Of a stretch of DNA of 29,935 nucleotides, positions 9,936 through 19,263 are shown one piece after another. The translations under genes and the position numbers were made by a program. Within the stretch, counting starts at the first letter, position 1. Each line of letters starts with the position of its first letter. The notes under the pieces are model-generated. The model saw nothing but the letters and a program-made list of their open reading frames with translations. It was not told where the DNA came from and did no database searches. This DNA is from Chara braunii (taxonomy: Eukaryota; Streptophyta; Charophyceae; Charales; Characeae): assembly GCA_003427395.1 (NCBI GenBank), contig BFEA01000025.1:3297308-3327242 (forward strand), read 5' to 3'.

Positions 9936-9987
9936 CTCCATCTATTGGTTGGGAGCAGCACCTGCTGGAAATCGGGTCCAGCGTCCC
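9936..9987 (-). mobile_element. SINE-A fragment
   Basis: About 50 bp match the SINE-A core: ggctccatctattggt followed by gagcagcacctgctggaaatcgggtccagcg, including the gctgga/tccagc hairpin. The 3' T-rich tail and the first hairpin are missing. It sits in the same orientation and next to SINE-B, as in the 8.5-9.0 kb region, although SINE-B itself is inverted. Confidence 0.75.
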
Positions 9988-10236
9988 TGTATTATACAAT
10001 GAGTGAAGCAGAGGTGACCTGAATGTGGCTTGTTAGTATTCATGATGGACTGGGGTATGAATACCCCAGCGCTTTATCAACACTCTTAGTTATTTAAGTA
10101 CCATCTACCTTACCATTCTTGTCGTAGCCATATGCTGCTGTGTCTATGTAGTGTAGTGCCCACCTAGAGATTTCCTCTCTCGCCGCTGGGAGAGATACCT
10201 GTGGGTACAAGCATTCTCTCCATTGTTCTCTACAGA

Positions 10237-10359
10237 GGGCGTCGCCACACCACTCTGGAAATGTGAAAAAGACAAAAAATGTGGCCGGTGCACCTGGCCA
10301 TCTTCTACCCAGAAGTTCATTCTCATTTTGCACATTTCGACACTGGTGTGGCGATGCCC
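10237..10359. mobile_element. Short MITE, copy 1 (TIR GGGCRTCGCCACACCA)
   Basis: The left end GGGCGTCGCCACACCAC and the reverse complement of the right end, GGGCATCGCCACACCAG, form terminal inverted repeats that continue with weaker matching to about 30 bp. The whole is 123 bp and noncoding. A second element with the same TIRs lies at 14341-14503. No flanking duplication is convincing. Confidence 0.7.
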
Positions 10360-10620
10360 AGAATCAGTATAGATAAGTTCGGAGACGCAGGAGAACGAGA
10401 CAAAAAATGCGGTCTTAGGGCCACATCCCACTGGAAAAGAGGATTGGGATGAGTGTCTGAATGTGGACGTGTTTTTGGCGATGTGCAGAAAACTGTGATT
10501 GATCTGCTTTTCTGCATCTGTGCATGGAACACGTCCAGATTCAGCCACTTATTCCAATCGCCCCTTCCAGTGGGATCTGGCCCTTACAAATGAACAACAT
10601 CGGATGATCCGACCACAAGT

Positions 10621-10649
<29 letters not shown>

Positions 10650-10652
<3 letters not shown>

Positions 10653-11002
10653 TCTGTCCTTGTATTATTGATCAATATTGCAACCGGGGCCGGGGTCCCC
10701 ACAATTCCACCCGGAGTAACCTCTGGCAGCCTTAGCCAGTTTCGATTATAGACAAACAGGAACCAATTCTATCTCAATCATTCGCAAAATTACTAAATTC
10801 CCAGTGCTATTACCGCCTACCCTACACCCAACCCTCTAAAATAGTTGTATTCACAGACCTACAGCGGTCTGAACCCTGCCCAATTCGGCCGGGGGAACCA
10901 AGTTCCTCTAAAATACTGACACTCTCCCTCCCTACCTACCCCGTCTCCAGCCTACTGTGACTGCCCACCGGAACCGAGTGCCCTGGTTCTTCCAGCCCGT
11001 GC
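10650..11002 (-). other. LINE-2 3' UTR
   Basis: Noncoding segment between the ORF stop and the poly-A tail. It shares blocks with 13293-13672, such as cacaattccacccggagt (10697) against cacaattcaacccggagt (13347), and a following ggcagcxtxagccrgttt. This identifies the second insertion as the same family. Confidence 0.8.
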
Positions 11003-13189
11003 CTAACGATCTAACCACGAATCTGTGCTCAGTCTCCCATTGGTTATGCATGCCAGTGCCCCCGGTCTTGCCCAGGTCTCTGCGAACCAGCGCAGGCCTG
11101 CTTCTCTGTTCCCTTGGCGAACCCTTCTTCTCCAATCTGCCCGAATTTCCTGCTTCAGCAGTGCCTTAAATAGTCGCTCTGCCTGCTGTTCTGGGAGTCC
11201 CTGACCCTGAAATCTCCTCCCATTCCGGTCTTTCCAAATTACCCACATCATCGCCGCCCTCCCTGTTTGAGCCATATACCCCCATCCCTTGTCACCTGCC
11301 TCCCCATCCCCCAGGAACCCGTGTAAAACCCATTCCATCTTCTGCGTGACCACCCTGCCAAACATCTTTTCCCAGTGGGCCAGCCACCACAGCCACCATT
11401 TTTTGGATCGGGGGCATTCCCACCAGGTATGATTCATTGTCTCCACCGGCCACGAGCAGCGATCGCATTCCAGCTGTACCTGCATACCTCTATCCCGAAG
11501 CCACCTGGCCGTCGGGACTGCTAACTGAGATTGCAACCAGAGCAGCGAGGCTATCTTCTGAGATGGCATTCCTGCCAGTTGGGACCAAAGACGACGGAGT
11601 TGAGTTGCTGAGGGGGTTGGTAGAAATGGTTGAGCTCTTTCCCATCTCTCTACGAGGTTCTGCATCCGGGTAGCTACTTTGAAACGTTCCTTCACAATTA
11701 ACGCCGTATTCACACTGGAGAGGTCGTTAACCACCTCATTCTCCACTTTCCACCCCCACATCTTTGAGTCTATTCTGAGAGAGCGAATCGGGGTCCCTCC
11801 GACCACAATGCTGTGAGTCATCGCTCTTGGTCTGCAGCCTGATGAGATAACGGATCTCACTCTAACCTCCTGTAGTCCCCCTAACCCTCTCCTGCTGATC
11901 TGGGCACTGTGCACCAACCTCGCATCTGCAGCTTCGGCCATAGTGAACTCTTCCAACTTGCATCTCCCGCTACCATCCTCCGCCCAGTTGGCCAGCTGAT
12001 AGAATCTGCCTTCCTCCTCCCCCAGGGTGCCACAAAACCAAGTCCCAGGGGGGTTAATGCCCTCTGGGCCCAGCAGCTGCTTCCAGTCTACTGGGATCGA
12101 ATCGATCAGCATCCTCCTCCTTTCTTCTACTACCGGCAGACGGCCTAGCTTCTCTCGGAGATCGTTTCCCGAACGCCACTGGTTTGTTACTTCGTCCCAA
12201 AGATCTCCGACCGTGGCCACTCCACGTTGCATCCATTTCCGTCCAAAGGAGCCGGCTGAGGCTGATGCTGAGAAGGGCAATCCTTCTTGGCTCACAATTA
12301 AGCTGTTTTCGAACAGAGGCTGCATTCTGACTTCATCTTTCGTAGTAGGCAGCAATCTCTGGCCCGGCTTAACTTGCTTCCACGCCTGAAGCACGCTGCT
12401 CCAAAATCTTGATTTTATTCTTCGGTTCAGGAAGGATTCCATCATCACTGCGATCCAAACATCTGTCGGCCGGCTCAGACCCCATTCTTCCATGAGGATC
12501 CGTTCCGCCAAGAGACACCAATTGGGGGGTTCTGGGGCCTCGGCTATTTTAATCAGCCAACTGGATAATAGAGCAAGGTTTTGAGCTCCTGGATCTGTTA
12601 TCGCTAGTCCTCCTTCTTCTCTTGTTGCGCACAGTGCCTCCCATGCGACTTTAGCAATGTAGCCCTCATTCTCGTCTGCGTCAGGCTTCCACAGGAACCG
12701 GCGAGCTGCTGCCCGAATGATTTTAAGCGTGTGGCTGGACAGTTTGAAGACTCTCAGAACATACCAGAGTAGGGAAAACGCAGATACCGTAATAACCAAG
12801 GCTCTTCCTATCAAGGAGAGATGAGGGGCTCTTCCCCAACTTCTTATCCATGTTACCACTCTCTCCTGCAGTATGAGGTTTTGAGAGGAAGAAGCATTGC
12901 CAAGAGCAATCATCACACCCAAAAACCTCTGCGCTTCTCCCGCCGGAACTCTTTGCATCCCCCACTGAGCTTGAAACTGATAGTCCTCAGGAAGAAAAAG
13001 GACGGACTTGTTCCAATTGATGGCGGCTTCAGAAAGTTCCGCGTACTGCTGCAGACACCCTTTCAAAGCGTCCAATGAGTCCGCTGAGTTAACCGATAGC
13101 GCAAAGAGGTCATCAGCAAGGGCCTTCACTTTGCATTCCGTGCCATTGATCAGCTGTAGGCCGCGAATCCTTGTGTTGGATCGGGCCAC
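11003..13189 (-). CDS. LINE-2 reverse transcriptase C-terminal part with zf-RVT-like zinc finger, 5'-truncated
   Basis: A 728-codon frame without a stop. Its first codon is GTG and overlaps the target-site duplication, so there is no genuine start: the protein is cut off by 5' truncation and RT motifs A and B are absent. Residues 22-31 (KALADDLFAL) carry the catalytic Asp pair, with Leu-Ala in place of the common Tyr/Phe-Ala. Residues of about 95-200 form the thumb/connection (SLIGRALVITVSAFSLLWY, RRFLWKP, KVAWEALC, EEGGLAITD). A Cys/His cluster C575-x2-C578-x8-H587-x4-C592 near the end matches the zf-RVT-like finger of plant L1 ORF2 proteins. The tail is rich in Trp and Arg. It would not be expected to be translated or active. 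Confidence 0.9.
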   Translation of the reverse strand: MARSNTRIRGLQLINGTECKVKALADDLFALSVNSADSLDALKGCLQQYAELSEAAINWNKSVLFLPEDYQFQAQWGMQRVPAGEAQRFLGVMIALGNASSSQNLILQERVVTWIRSWGRAPHLSLIGRALVITVSAFSLLWYVLRVFKLSSHTLKIIRAAARRFLWKPDADENEGYIAKVAWEALCATREEGGLAITDPGAQNLALLSSWLIKIAEAPEPPNWCLLAERILMEEWGLSRPTDVWIAVMMESFLNRRIKSRFWSSVLQAWKQVKPGQRLLPTTKDEVRMQPLFENSLIVSQEGLPFSASASAGSFGRKWMQRGVATVGDLWDEVTNQWRSGNDLREKLGRLPVVEERRRMLIDSIPVDWKQLLGPEGINPPGTWFCGTLGEEEGRFYQLANWAEDGSGRCKLEEFTMAEAADARLVHSAQISRRGLGGLQEVRVRSVISSGCRPRAMTHSIVVGGTPIRSLRIDSKMWGWKVENEVVNDLSSVNTALIVKERFKVATRMQNLVERWERAQPFLPTPSATQLRRLWSQLAGMPSQKIASLLWLQSQLAVPTARWLRDRGMQVQLECDRCSWPVETMNHTWWECPRSKKWWLWWLAHWEKMFGRVVTQKMEWVLHGFLGDGEAGDKGWGYMAQTGRAAMMWVIWKDRNGRRFQGQGLPEQQAERLFKALLKQEIRADWRRRVRQGNREAGLRWFAETWARPGALACITNGRLSTDSWLDR

Positions 13190-13225
13190 AAGTGTTTTTG
13201 TCTGACACCGTCATAAGGTACCTAA

Positions 13226-13250
13226 ATATTTATTATTATTATTATTATTT
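13226..13250. repeat. (TAT)n short microsatellite
   Basis: Seven or so TAT/ATT units in the 60-bp spacer that separates the two LINE-2 insertions. Confidence 0.9.
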
Positions 13251-13258
13251 TTTCTTCT

Positions 13259-13686
13259 CAAAATACCAACTTTTTTTTTTTTTTTTTTTTTTAAGGAGAA
13301 CACATAATGTCACATTACAAAACAAGGAAAGACGAGGTCGGGGACCTCACAATTCAACCCGGAGTTATCCCGGCAGCATCAGCCGGTTTAGCTTATGGGG
13401 CCAATTTAAGGCCGCACTCAAATATCCCCTTCTACTTAATTACCTGTGCTACGTCCCTTCCCCCTTAACTGTAACTGTAATTCGACCTTGCTCAACACTA
13501 ACAGTTCCACCCTTCATCTTCAAGACCCCTTGCGCGAATAAAACCCCCAGAGGCCTAACATGGCCTCCCCGAACCTAACCCGGTTCAGTTTGGGACCACT
13601 GTCTCTCGGATATCCCCCCTTTCCACAGAAATCTGCCCCCTTCTTCGAGGCTGAAACCGAGAGACCAGGTAACAAAATACCAACTT
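13259..13686 (-). mobile_element. LINE-2, second copy, truncated to the 3' UTR, 14-bp TSD
   Basis: A T run (13271-13292) followed by about 380 bp related to the LINE-2 3' UTR, flanked by perfect direct repeats CAAAATACCAACTT at 13259-13272 and 13673-13686. It lacks all coding sequence except possibly the extreme 3' end. It lies only about 60 bp from the larger LINE-2 insertion and has the same orientation. Confidence 0.88.
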
Positions 13687-13734
13687 CAATTACTCAATAA
13701 TCAAGGTACCTAAATTGAAGAGTCACTCAAAAGA

Positions 13735-14245
13735 CAGCGGCCTAACTCAGTTGGTAAGGCTCGCAAGTGGCATTCAGGAGGTCGTGAGTTCAATCCCCAT
13801 TGGCCTCATGTACCTTCCTGGGCATGCTTGGCGCCCGCCACCTAGAGATAGACCACTGGACCCCCGATTGGCATTTAGCAGAGTCCGCTGATGTTCACAG
13901 GGGAGGGGACCTGAGGGGAGGCACAGGGATTGGTCCTGTTGGCATGGTCCCTGATGCTACTGGCTGTCCCCTAGCCGGTATCGCCCACCTGCAGGTCGGG
14001 AGCAGCCCCCGCATGTTCTCTGGTGAACACGGTTCTGGCTGCTACGGGGTTCCCCGGGGCTAGGTCCCACTTCCACGAATTAAGAGATAGAGACCGTAGA
14101 TAACCGAGTGCAAGTGGGACCTTGCCCCCGTATGCCTACAATTAGGAGTAGTGGTAGGTAGGTAGTGTGAGGTGAAATTGAGAGAAGAATATAGCTTTAA
14201 AAAAATAAAAAAATAAAAAAAAAATAAAAAAAAAAAAGGAAGAAA
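13735..14245 (+). mobile_element. tRNA-derived SINE (SINE-C) with A-rich tail
   Basis: The head resembles a tRNA: taactcagttgg (13743-13754) fits an A box and gagttcaatcc (13786-13796) fits a B box, at a spacing normal for an internal RNA polymerase III promoter. The acceptor arms do not pair properly, so it is not a functional tRNA gene. About 400 bp of unrelated body follows and ends in an A-rich (AAAAAAAT)n tail at 14196-14237. No TSD could be identified with confidence. Which tRNA it came from is not clear. Confidence 0.65.
13740..13807 (+). promoter_or_regulatory. Predicted internal RNA polymerase III A and B boxes of SINE-C
   Basis: Sequence resemblance to type 2 pol III promoters: A box at 13743-13754 and B box at 13786-13796, about 32 bp apart. 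Activity is inferred, not shown. Confidence 0.5.
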
Positions 14246-14260
14246 GATGTGATTTCGCAC

Positions 14261-14277
14261 CNCCCCCCCCCCCCCCC
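14261..14277. repeat. Poly-C tract with one ambiguous base
   Basis: Fifteen C after cN, following the SINE-C tail; the N indicates uncertain length. Confidence 0.9.
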
Positions 14278-14340
14278 TCTGAAAGGTGACACTGTTAGCC
14301 ACAAAACACCCGAGACTGGATCGCAGTTTGCCACTAACGA

Positions 14341-14503
14341 GGCTCGCCAGACCAGTGTCGAATATGAAAAAGAACGAATGCATCTTCCAGCGGAGAAGGG
14401 CCAGATGCATCCATTACTACGAATAGCAACTGACGCATCTTACCGCTTTCTGGGGAAGATGCATTTGTTGTCTTTTCGTTTCGACAGTGGTGTGGCGAGG
14501 CCC
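14341..14503. mobile_element. Short MITE, copy 2, containing the CATCTTCC hairpin motif
   Basis: Terminal inverted repeats: GGCTCGCCAGACCAGTGTCG at left against GGCCTCGCCACACCACTGTCG from the right end, extending loosely to about 30 bp. The body is 163 bp and is itself palindromic, with gcatcttaccgctttc pairing to gaagatgc near 14437-14464. This internal motif is the one repeated in the GA/CT element at 28614-29612. No coding capacity; TSD uncertain. Confidence 0.75.
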
Positions 14504-14573
14504 TAAACAAGGGTCCCCTATGATGGACCATACGGACCCTGGCTCCAGAATCTCTCTGTGCCTAAAAGTTCAT

Positions 14574-14897
14574 TATTATAAAGGGCAAATTGCAGATATA
14601 CCGGTTCAGAGAAGTACTAGCGTAGCAAAAACACCAGTCTACCCCCATGTATTCTGACAAATATGCCGGCAAAGTTGCAAGAAATGACCATTCTTTTAAT
14701 AGCCGGAAAACGGGTCGCAGAAGTACTCTTTTTCAATTTTGAGGGATTGAGAAGAACCTCTCGTCGAACCCCGGTTGTGAGATGTTGACGGATTCCCAGC
14801 CTCAGTTCTCCAATTTTCTATAATACAAACTGCGACTTCAAAAAAAAAAAAAAAAAAAAGAACTACCCTTTTTCAAAAGTTTCAAAGCAGCTTTTGG

Positions 14898-14928
<31 letters not shown>

Positions 14929-15225
14929 GAAGCAGATTTATTTACTGGTCGGTTCTTTCTTTCGCGGGGTCAAATACACCGGCGGTAAATCCTTTTGCAA
15001 CAGAGGGCCGGGCTTCCCTGGAGTCCTTGCCCAAGGCCAGCCGGACAGGGTGTCCGTCACGAAAGACGGACGGTATCACCCCGTGAATCTGCTTCACACC
15101 TTTGTGAAAACAGTATTTCTACAACTTTCCAGGTGTATTTCTGGCCATACAGGGGCGGACCGGTATTTTTGCTTGCTATGCCACTTCTCCAAACAGGTAT
15201 TTCTGCAAATTTGCCCTATTACAAA
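14574..15225. mobile_element. Mutator-like MITE with long TIRs and 9-bp TSD
   Basis: Element 14583-15216 (634 bp) starts GGGCAAATTGCAG and ends in its complement ctgcaaatttgccc. The terminal about 110 bp on each side are inverted copies: left aatataccgg...cccatgtattctg against right ataccggtccgcccctgtat. Flanking 9-bp sequences TATTATAAA (14574-14582) and TATTACAAA (15217-15225) differ at one base. Long TIRs plus a 9-bp TSD define Mutator-like elements. The interior holds poly-A runs at 14839-14859 and 14898-14923 and a gtccgtc/gacggac hairpin at 15051-15071, but no transposase, so it is non-autonomous. Confidence 0.85.
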
Positions 15226-15232
15226 CTGTGGT

Positions 15233-15329
15233 CTTCACCCGAATAGAACGCCCGGTCATTATAGCTGTCTGTGGCACAACTTTCAGCCCAGATACAACGA
15301 TCATTACCGGGCTTTCTATTCGGGTGAAG
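15233..15329. repeat. 97-bp foldback with 28-bp arms
   Basis: CTTCACCCGAATAGAACGCC at 15233 is repeated inverted at 15302-15329 with about three mismatches over 28 bp, leaving a loop of roughly 40 bp. It lies 8 bp from the right TSD of the Mutator-like MITE. It may be a small MITE or a solo hairpin. Confidence 0.85.
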
Positions 15330-15444
15330 AGAGTAGTGGTCAAAAGAAGTAGATCTGGATTCTGGAACATTTACGTCTGCAGACAGCATATGTGTGCTTC
15401 TCTTCTTTAAAAAGGAAAAGAAGAAGAAGAAAAAAAAAATCCGG

Positions 15445-15597
15445 TTTTCCAATTGGGACTCTGGACCCGATTTCCAGCCGGTGCAGCTCCCCCCCAATAG
15501 AATAGAGCCATCTTCTATCGCGGTCTTATTCGCGGAGGGTGCAGCTCCTATCACCGCTTCGAATAGGCCCTATCCAGATGTTAAAAAAAAAAAAAAA
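15445..15597 (+). mobile_element. SINE-A copy on plus strand, poly-A tail
   Basis: The core ggacccgatttccagccgg, gcagctccccc and aatagaatagagcc is the reverse complement of SINE-A copy 1. A cttattcgcgg/ccgcttcgaatagg hairpin follows, at the place of the 3' hairpin in other copies but with different stem bases. The end ccagatgtt then runs into A17 at 15581-15597. The 5' part is missing or replaced by an A-rich stretch at 15412-15440. No TSD seen. Confidence 0.75.
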
Positions 15598-15763
15598 AAG
15601 AGTTGTCCATTGACTATATTCCTCCACCTGTGGGTGATTGCTTCCGTCTGATGATATTTCATGCTGCGCATCCACACCCTTTGTCGTCTTTGTCGTTCTT
15701 CTTCATTTTGTTAAAATTTATTTATCATGTCTTACTTCACTAATCATTCCGAGGTGTTTGACT

Positions 15764-16060
15764 ACTTGCTTCAACCACGCTATGGTGCAGCCTGATGCCA
15801 CCAGAATCAAACAACCATCTCCCGGCAGTGTGGGCGGTCTTGTTGCACGAACGAGGAGGTTTGGGCTTCCAACAGTCATTCAGGACTTGGCGGCAATTGA
15901 ATTGGCTGAATTTGGACAGCACACAAGGAACGGCTGGCCTCACAATTGTCAGGACAACCCATGGCTGGCTGACGACGGCGATCTCCGTTTGTCAGGAACC
16001 TGGCCTCTACAACAACCTGGGCTTTAAAAATAAATAAAAAACTTTTAAAAAAGGCAAGCA
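15764..16060 (+). mobile_element. SINE-B, copy 3, A-rich tail
   Basis: It begins acttgcttcaaccacgct, like the start of copies 1 and 2, and ends ggcctctacaacaacctggg then ctttaaaaataaataaaa. The central part is more diverged than between copies 1 and 2. Noncoding. Confidence 0.65.
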
Positions 16061-16125
16061 AAAAAAGGAATCACCGCTGTAAGTATAGTGTTGAATGCAC
16101 TTAGCTTGATGTTTGTACCTGACTG

Positions 16126-16137
16126 ACTGATTGATTC

Positions 16138-16168
<31 letters not shown>

Positions 16169-16200
16169 GGTGGGGGAGGGGTCGCCCCCCCCACCCCAAA

Positions 16201-16269
<69 letters not shown>

Positions 16270-16343
16270 TCTTTTTTGTTTTTTTTTCTCGATTGATTGA
16301 TTGGTGGGAGGGGGGTCTCCCCCTCCGCACGTGCACACACATA
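16126..16343. repeat. Duplicated (GATT)n / G-C-rich / (CA)n microsatellite unit
   Basis: Unit 1 is (GATT)n at 16128-16167, then ggtgggggaggggtcgcccccccc, then (CA)n at 16204-16268. Unit 2, starting near 16290, repeats gattgattgattgg, tgggaggggggtctccccctcc, cgcacgtgcacacac. Both units have the same order, so the block was duplicated before the CA tract of unit 1 expanded or that of unit 2 shrank. Confidence 0.9.
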
Positions 16344-16470
16344 TACACAACCAAAAAAAAGTAAACAAGAAAAAATCTTCTTTTGTTTTTTTTTTCTTGC
16401 TCTTTTTGCAGTTTTTTATTTTTATTTTATTTAATACCAAAAAATGCGCGATTCGGGAAAAAAACAAAAT

Positions 16471-16503
16471 GGGGTTGTAGGGTTCTAAAAACCCTACAAC
16501 CCC
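16471..16503. repeat. Perfect 14-bp inverted repeat with telomere-like core
   Basis: ggggttgtagggtt (16471-16484) and aaccctacaacccc (16490-16503) are perfect complements with a 5-base loop ctaaa. The stem contains TAGGGTT, as in plant-type telomere repeats, but only once. Confidence 0.9.
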
Positions 16504-16584
16504 AATTTTTTTTTTTAAGTTTTATTTCACCGGGGAAAACACCGTTAAAATCGTGGCCGCGACTTCAGGGCCGCCGTCCGTAGT

Positions 16585-16606
16585 CACGGCCACAGACGTG
16601 GCCGTG
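16585..16606. repeat. 9-bp hairpin in GC-rich segment
   Basis: cacggccac (16585-16593) pairs with gtggccgtg (16598-16606) over a 4-base loop. It sits in a GC-rich patch (16550-16630) and has no T run behind it, so it is not a clear terminator. Confidence 0.75.
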
Positions 16607-16899
16607 CACCAAGTTTGGCCCCGCGGTCGTTATATATAGCTGATAGATAAACCGCTAGAAAAGATCTACGAAGGGATCCCTTCTAGATCACTATGTTAAG
16701 AAATAGGAGAAAATTACCACTACCAAATAAGATAGCCCTGCAAAGGAGGAGGTGTGTCAACAACCCCTCTCTAATAATGCCTTTCTCAAAGTTTCTCAAG
16801 GCTCTGTGCTTCAACATATGGATTCCTATGGAAAGGGTGAATTAAGAATGAACTGAAAATAATAAATAACGAAGGATATTAGGAATCAAAATACTAGAG
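16607..16899. other. No gene recognised
   Basis: AT-rich sequence with scattered stops. It may contain further decayed parts of the LINE-1-like relic that follows, but no motif is legible. Confidence 0.4.
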
Positions 16900-17233
16900 A
16901 CTGGTCTTCTCACTTTGATCTACATGGCCACCTTCGTTATTTCCATCATCAGAACAGAGCATTATAATAGATTGTAGACATAGTACCCCTCGAGTGGATT
17001 AAGATTCTTAGAAATGGGCCAAAATTTCACTTTAGTGACTGGGTGGCAATCAAGAATCAGCCTGACATGGTCGGGAATATAATTGAGAAGTTCAATGAGG
17101 AGGTCATTTTGTTAGAGGCCATAGAGTTACATATGGGATACCTTCATTAAGCCTTTACAAAAGAAGTAGGTTGTGTGGGCCAAAGTTGATCAGCCATTCA
17201 GGATCAGGGTGTTAAGGGTAAAAGAGAAATGAT
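16900..17233 (+). pseudogene. Plus-strand relic of the LINE-1 C-terminal region
   Basis: The plus-strand frame reads DLHGHLRYFHHQ, two stops, then IVPLEWIKILRNGP, FSDWVAI, and after a break KVDQPFRIRVLRVKE. These match, in order and spacing, the minus-strand LINE-1 peptide at 2150-1869 (LRVTLRYCH, AIPLEWYWIL, IGDWVAT, KTTVYRVRVTE). It is therefore a second, heavily decayed member of the LINE-1 family in the opposite orientation. Function of the region is unknown. No tail or TSD is seen. Confidence 0.75.
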
Positions 17234-19097
17234 TAGCTTTTAAACAAGGTATGCTTGTATCGCATTCGTCAATCGACACGACGATCTGGGTTTGGATTTA
17301 TCCAGCAAGGACGGAAAGATCCTACATTCGATCACTTCATACAATGACAGTTGAATCCACTTATAAGATGTTTTGCCCCAAGGTCCATATAACGAATAGA
17401 GTAAAGGTCTGACGGCATCGTGGAGCGCATCGGCTCCCGTCTTTTTCTACAAAAAGGTAAGAGCCCTCGTGGCCATGTCACCCACGAGTTAAACATAACA
17501 AAACAAGAGACAACTTGGGGAAAAGTAAGTAATCCCGCGAGTTGGCAAGACGGACGAGGCTGCATTGTCACCCCGCCGCTCTAAGAGGATAGGTTCCCGC
17601 AAGGCACAACTTACCTTCTCCAAGGGGTTGTCACCACCCTTAGGGGTATATCCCTGCCAAGTTGTTGGCCCACGTACGAAAACTTTTACATGCAATCGCT
17701 AAGGTAGATCAGTCGAGGGTGTTTGCTCATTTGTTGCAATATTGGTACGCTTGGTTAGAACGTCGTCTGAAACGGAATGTCGTTCGTTCCTTAGAGCACT
17801 GATCTCCCTAGTCCGAACTGAGGTCAGTCAACTATGATAATTCCCGTCAAGCGTAACACCCACAATAAATTCTAATCCTTTTATTTCCTGCAAAAAAAAT
17901 AATAAAAAAATTTGATCACTTCTCAGATCCAATCACATGACAACGGCTTAGGCTTTGTTAGGAAAACGTCAAGCCGACGTGGAAGTCAACCCGAATTGGG
18001 TTCGGACTTGGTGAGATGATCTGCCAATGCTATTTTTCTCAGCTCCTTGCACGATCGACGAGATTTAAGTTTCCCCTCTTCCAATGCGAGGATTACCTTC
18101 TGACGAACGGATCGGAAAAGCATCAAGAAAACCTAGCACCCGATATATGGGTCAGACCGTTGATATGCTTCAATAACTGCATGTTTATTATAGCTCTAGT
18201 AGCTGAAACATACAGACATGTATGTTAATGTGGATTCCGCAAATAGAACATACAGAACATGACCCCTATGTTAATTCGTATTCTGCAGATGAAACATATA
18301 GACGTAACCCGTATTTAGGTCCCTGAGCCGTGGCTTGTGAGGTCTCGCGCATTATTTCGCAGGATGCGGTTTCGCTAATCATCAGTGTATGGTGATTAAC
18401 CTCAAAGATGTGTGCATTCATTTCGGGTTCAAGCTTCTTATGGTGGGCACCTTCCCTATGAGAGTGGCGCCTACATGTGTTCCACTCCATAACTATGTTT
18501 CCCTAAATGCGCTTCTTATGGCACGAACTCTCCATATCCACGGTGACACCTTAGACGGTCACACTTAAGCATTGTTAAGTCAGTTCCCTTCTTCGCGAAA
18601 TTAGGGGAAGGTTAAAATCTTCTCTCATTAGTCACGCACTCAAACCCCTAGGAAGTAGTCTGGGATAGTCCTCCTCGCCCAAGCATAAAACCCGAATCTC
18701 AGAAGTGGGCTCCTCTCCTCCAAATTGGCAGAGTACCCCCCTGTGAACACGGTCCGCTCTGTGTCAATAACAAGGTCGGCTCCTAAAGCAACGAACCCCT
18801 GCCCCAAATGCTTTATAGAGAGAGAGTGAGTCCGCCGCGGGTAAACTTTACCTATTCTCATCCTTCCTTGCCCAAGGTAGCTTAAACAAAGTAGGTTCCA
18901 AGGAGAGAAGAGGGAGAGTTCCATTCAAATAGGGCGGGGATTTGAAGGTGTCATTCGGGCTAGGTTGGGTAACCTTGGGAAGATAGTACGTGCATTAGCT
19001 TCCTCTTCCTTTTTTGATAGTCGTCTGTTCCTTTTTCAGCCTCTCGGCGGGCAGACCCCTACGAGAGAATCAGGGCCCATTTAGAGAGGAAAAGACA
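17234..19097. other. About 1.9 kb with no recognised gene
   Basis: No frame longer than 95 codons, no motif, and no partner elsewhere in the window. It is the least repetitive part of the window. A weak two-copy repeat of about 57 bp is visible at 18205-18305 (aaacatacagacatg, gaacatacagaacatg, gaaacatatagacg, each with a following ...atgttaat). Base composition is more AT-rich than in the rest. Confidence 0.5.
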
Positions 19098-19257
19098 TTA
19101 AACCACCAGTACATGGCCCAGCTACCGGACGCGGAAAAAAAAAAAAAGTAGAAACGATTCCAATCGGACGAATTTGGGCGCTCCTGTAGTAGCCCATACG
19201 TTTCCTAAAACCGTGGTGTGTTAACGGGCACGACTCTAGGAAGTACTGATGTTTTAA
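19098..19257. mobile_element. TTAA-bounded MITE, copy 1
   Basis: 160 bp starting TTAAACCACCAGTACATGGC and ending agtactgatgttttaa, so the ends are inverted repeats of about 14 bp. The interior block tcggacgaatttgggc...gctcctgtagt...gtttcctaaaa is shared with copy 2 at 21976-22138. Both copies are bounded by TTAA on both sides. Noncoding. Confidence 0.85.
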
Positions 19258-19263
19258 AAAGCA

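Larger units (their letters stand above)
10613..13199 (-). mobile_element. LINE-2, 5'-truncated insertion with 14-bp TSD
   Basis: A minus-strand LINE whose poly-A tail is the T run at 10621-10649. Direct repeats CCACAAGTGTTTTT flank it at 10613-10626 and 13186-13199, marking both limits. Within it are a 3' UTR of about 350 bp and an open reading frame that enters at the truncation point inside the RT domain. 5' truncation, the tail and the TSD are the hallmarks of target-primed reverse transcription. Near-identical TSD copies and the intact frame indicate a recent insertion. Confidence 0.92.

Noticed and set aside
13735-13807. Functional tRNA gene
   Set aside because: A and B boxes are present but the acceptor and T-arm pairing fails and a SINE body with A-rich tail follows.
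16471-16503. Interstitial telomere repeat
   Set aside because: Only one TAGGGTT is present on each arm; the signal is a hairpin and not a telomeric array.
18640-18924. 94-codon minus-strand frame as a host gene
   Set aside because: No recognisable motif, no partner, and length is within chance expectation for the region.
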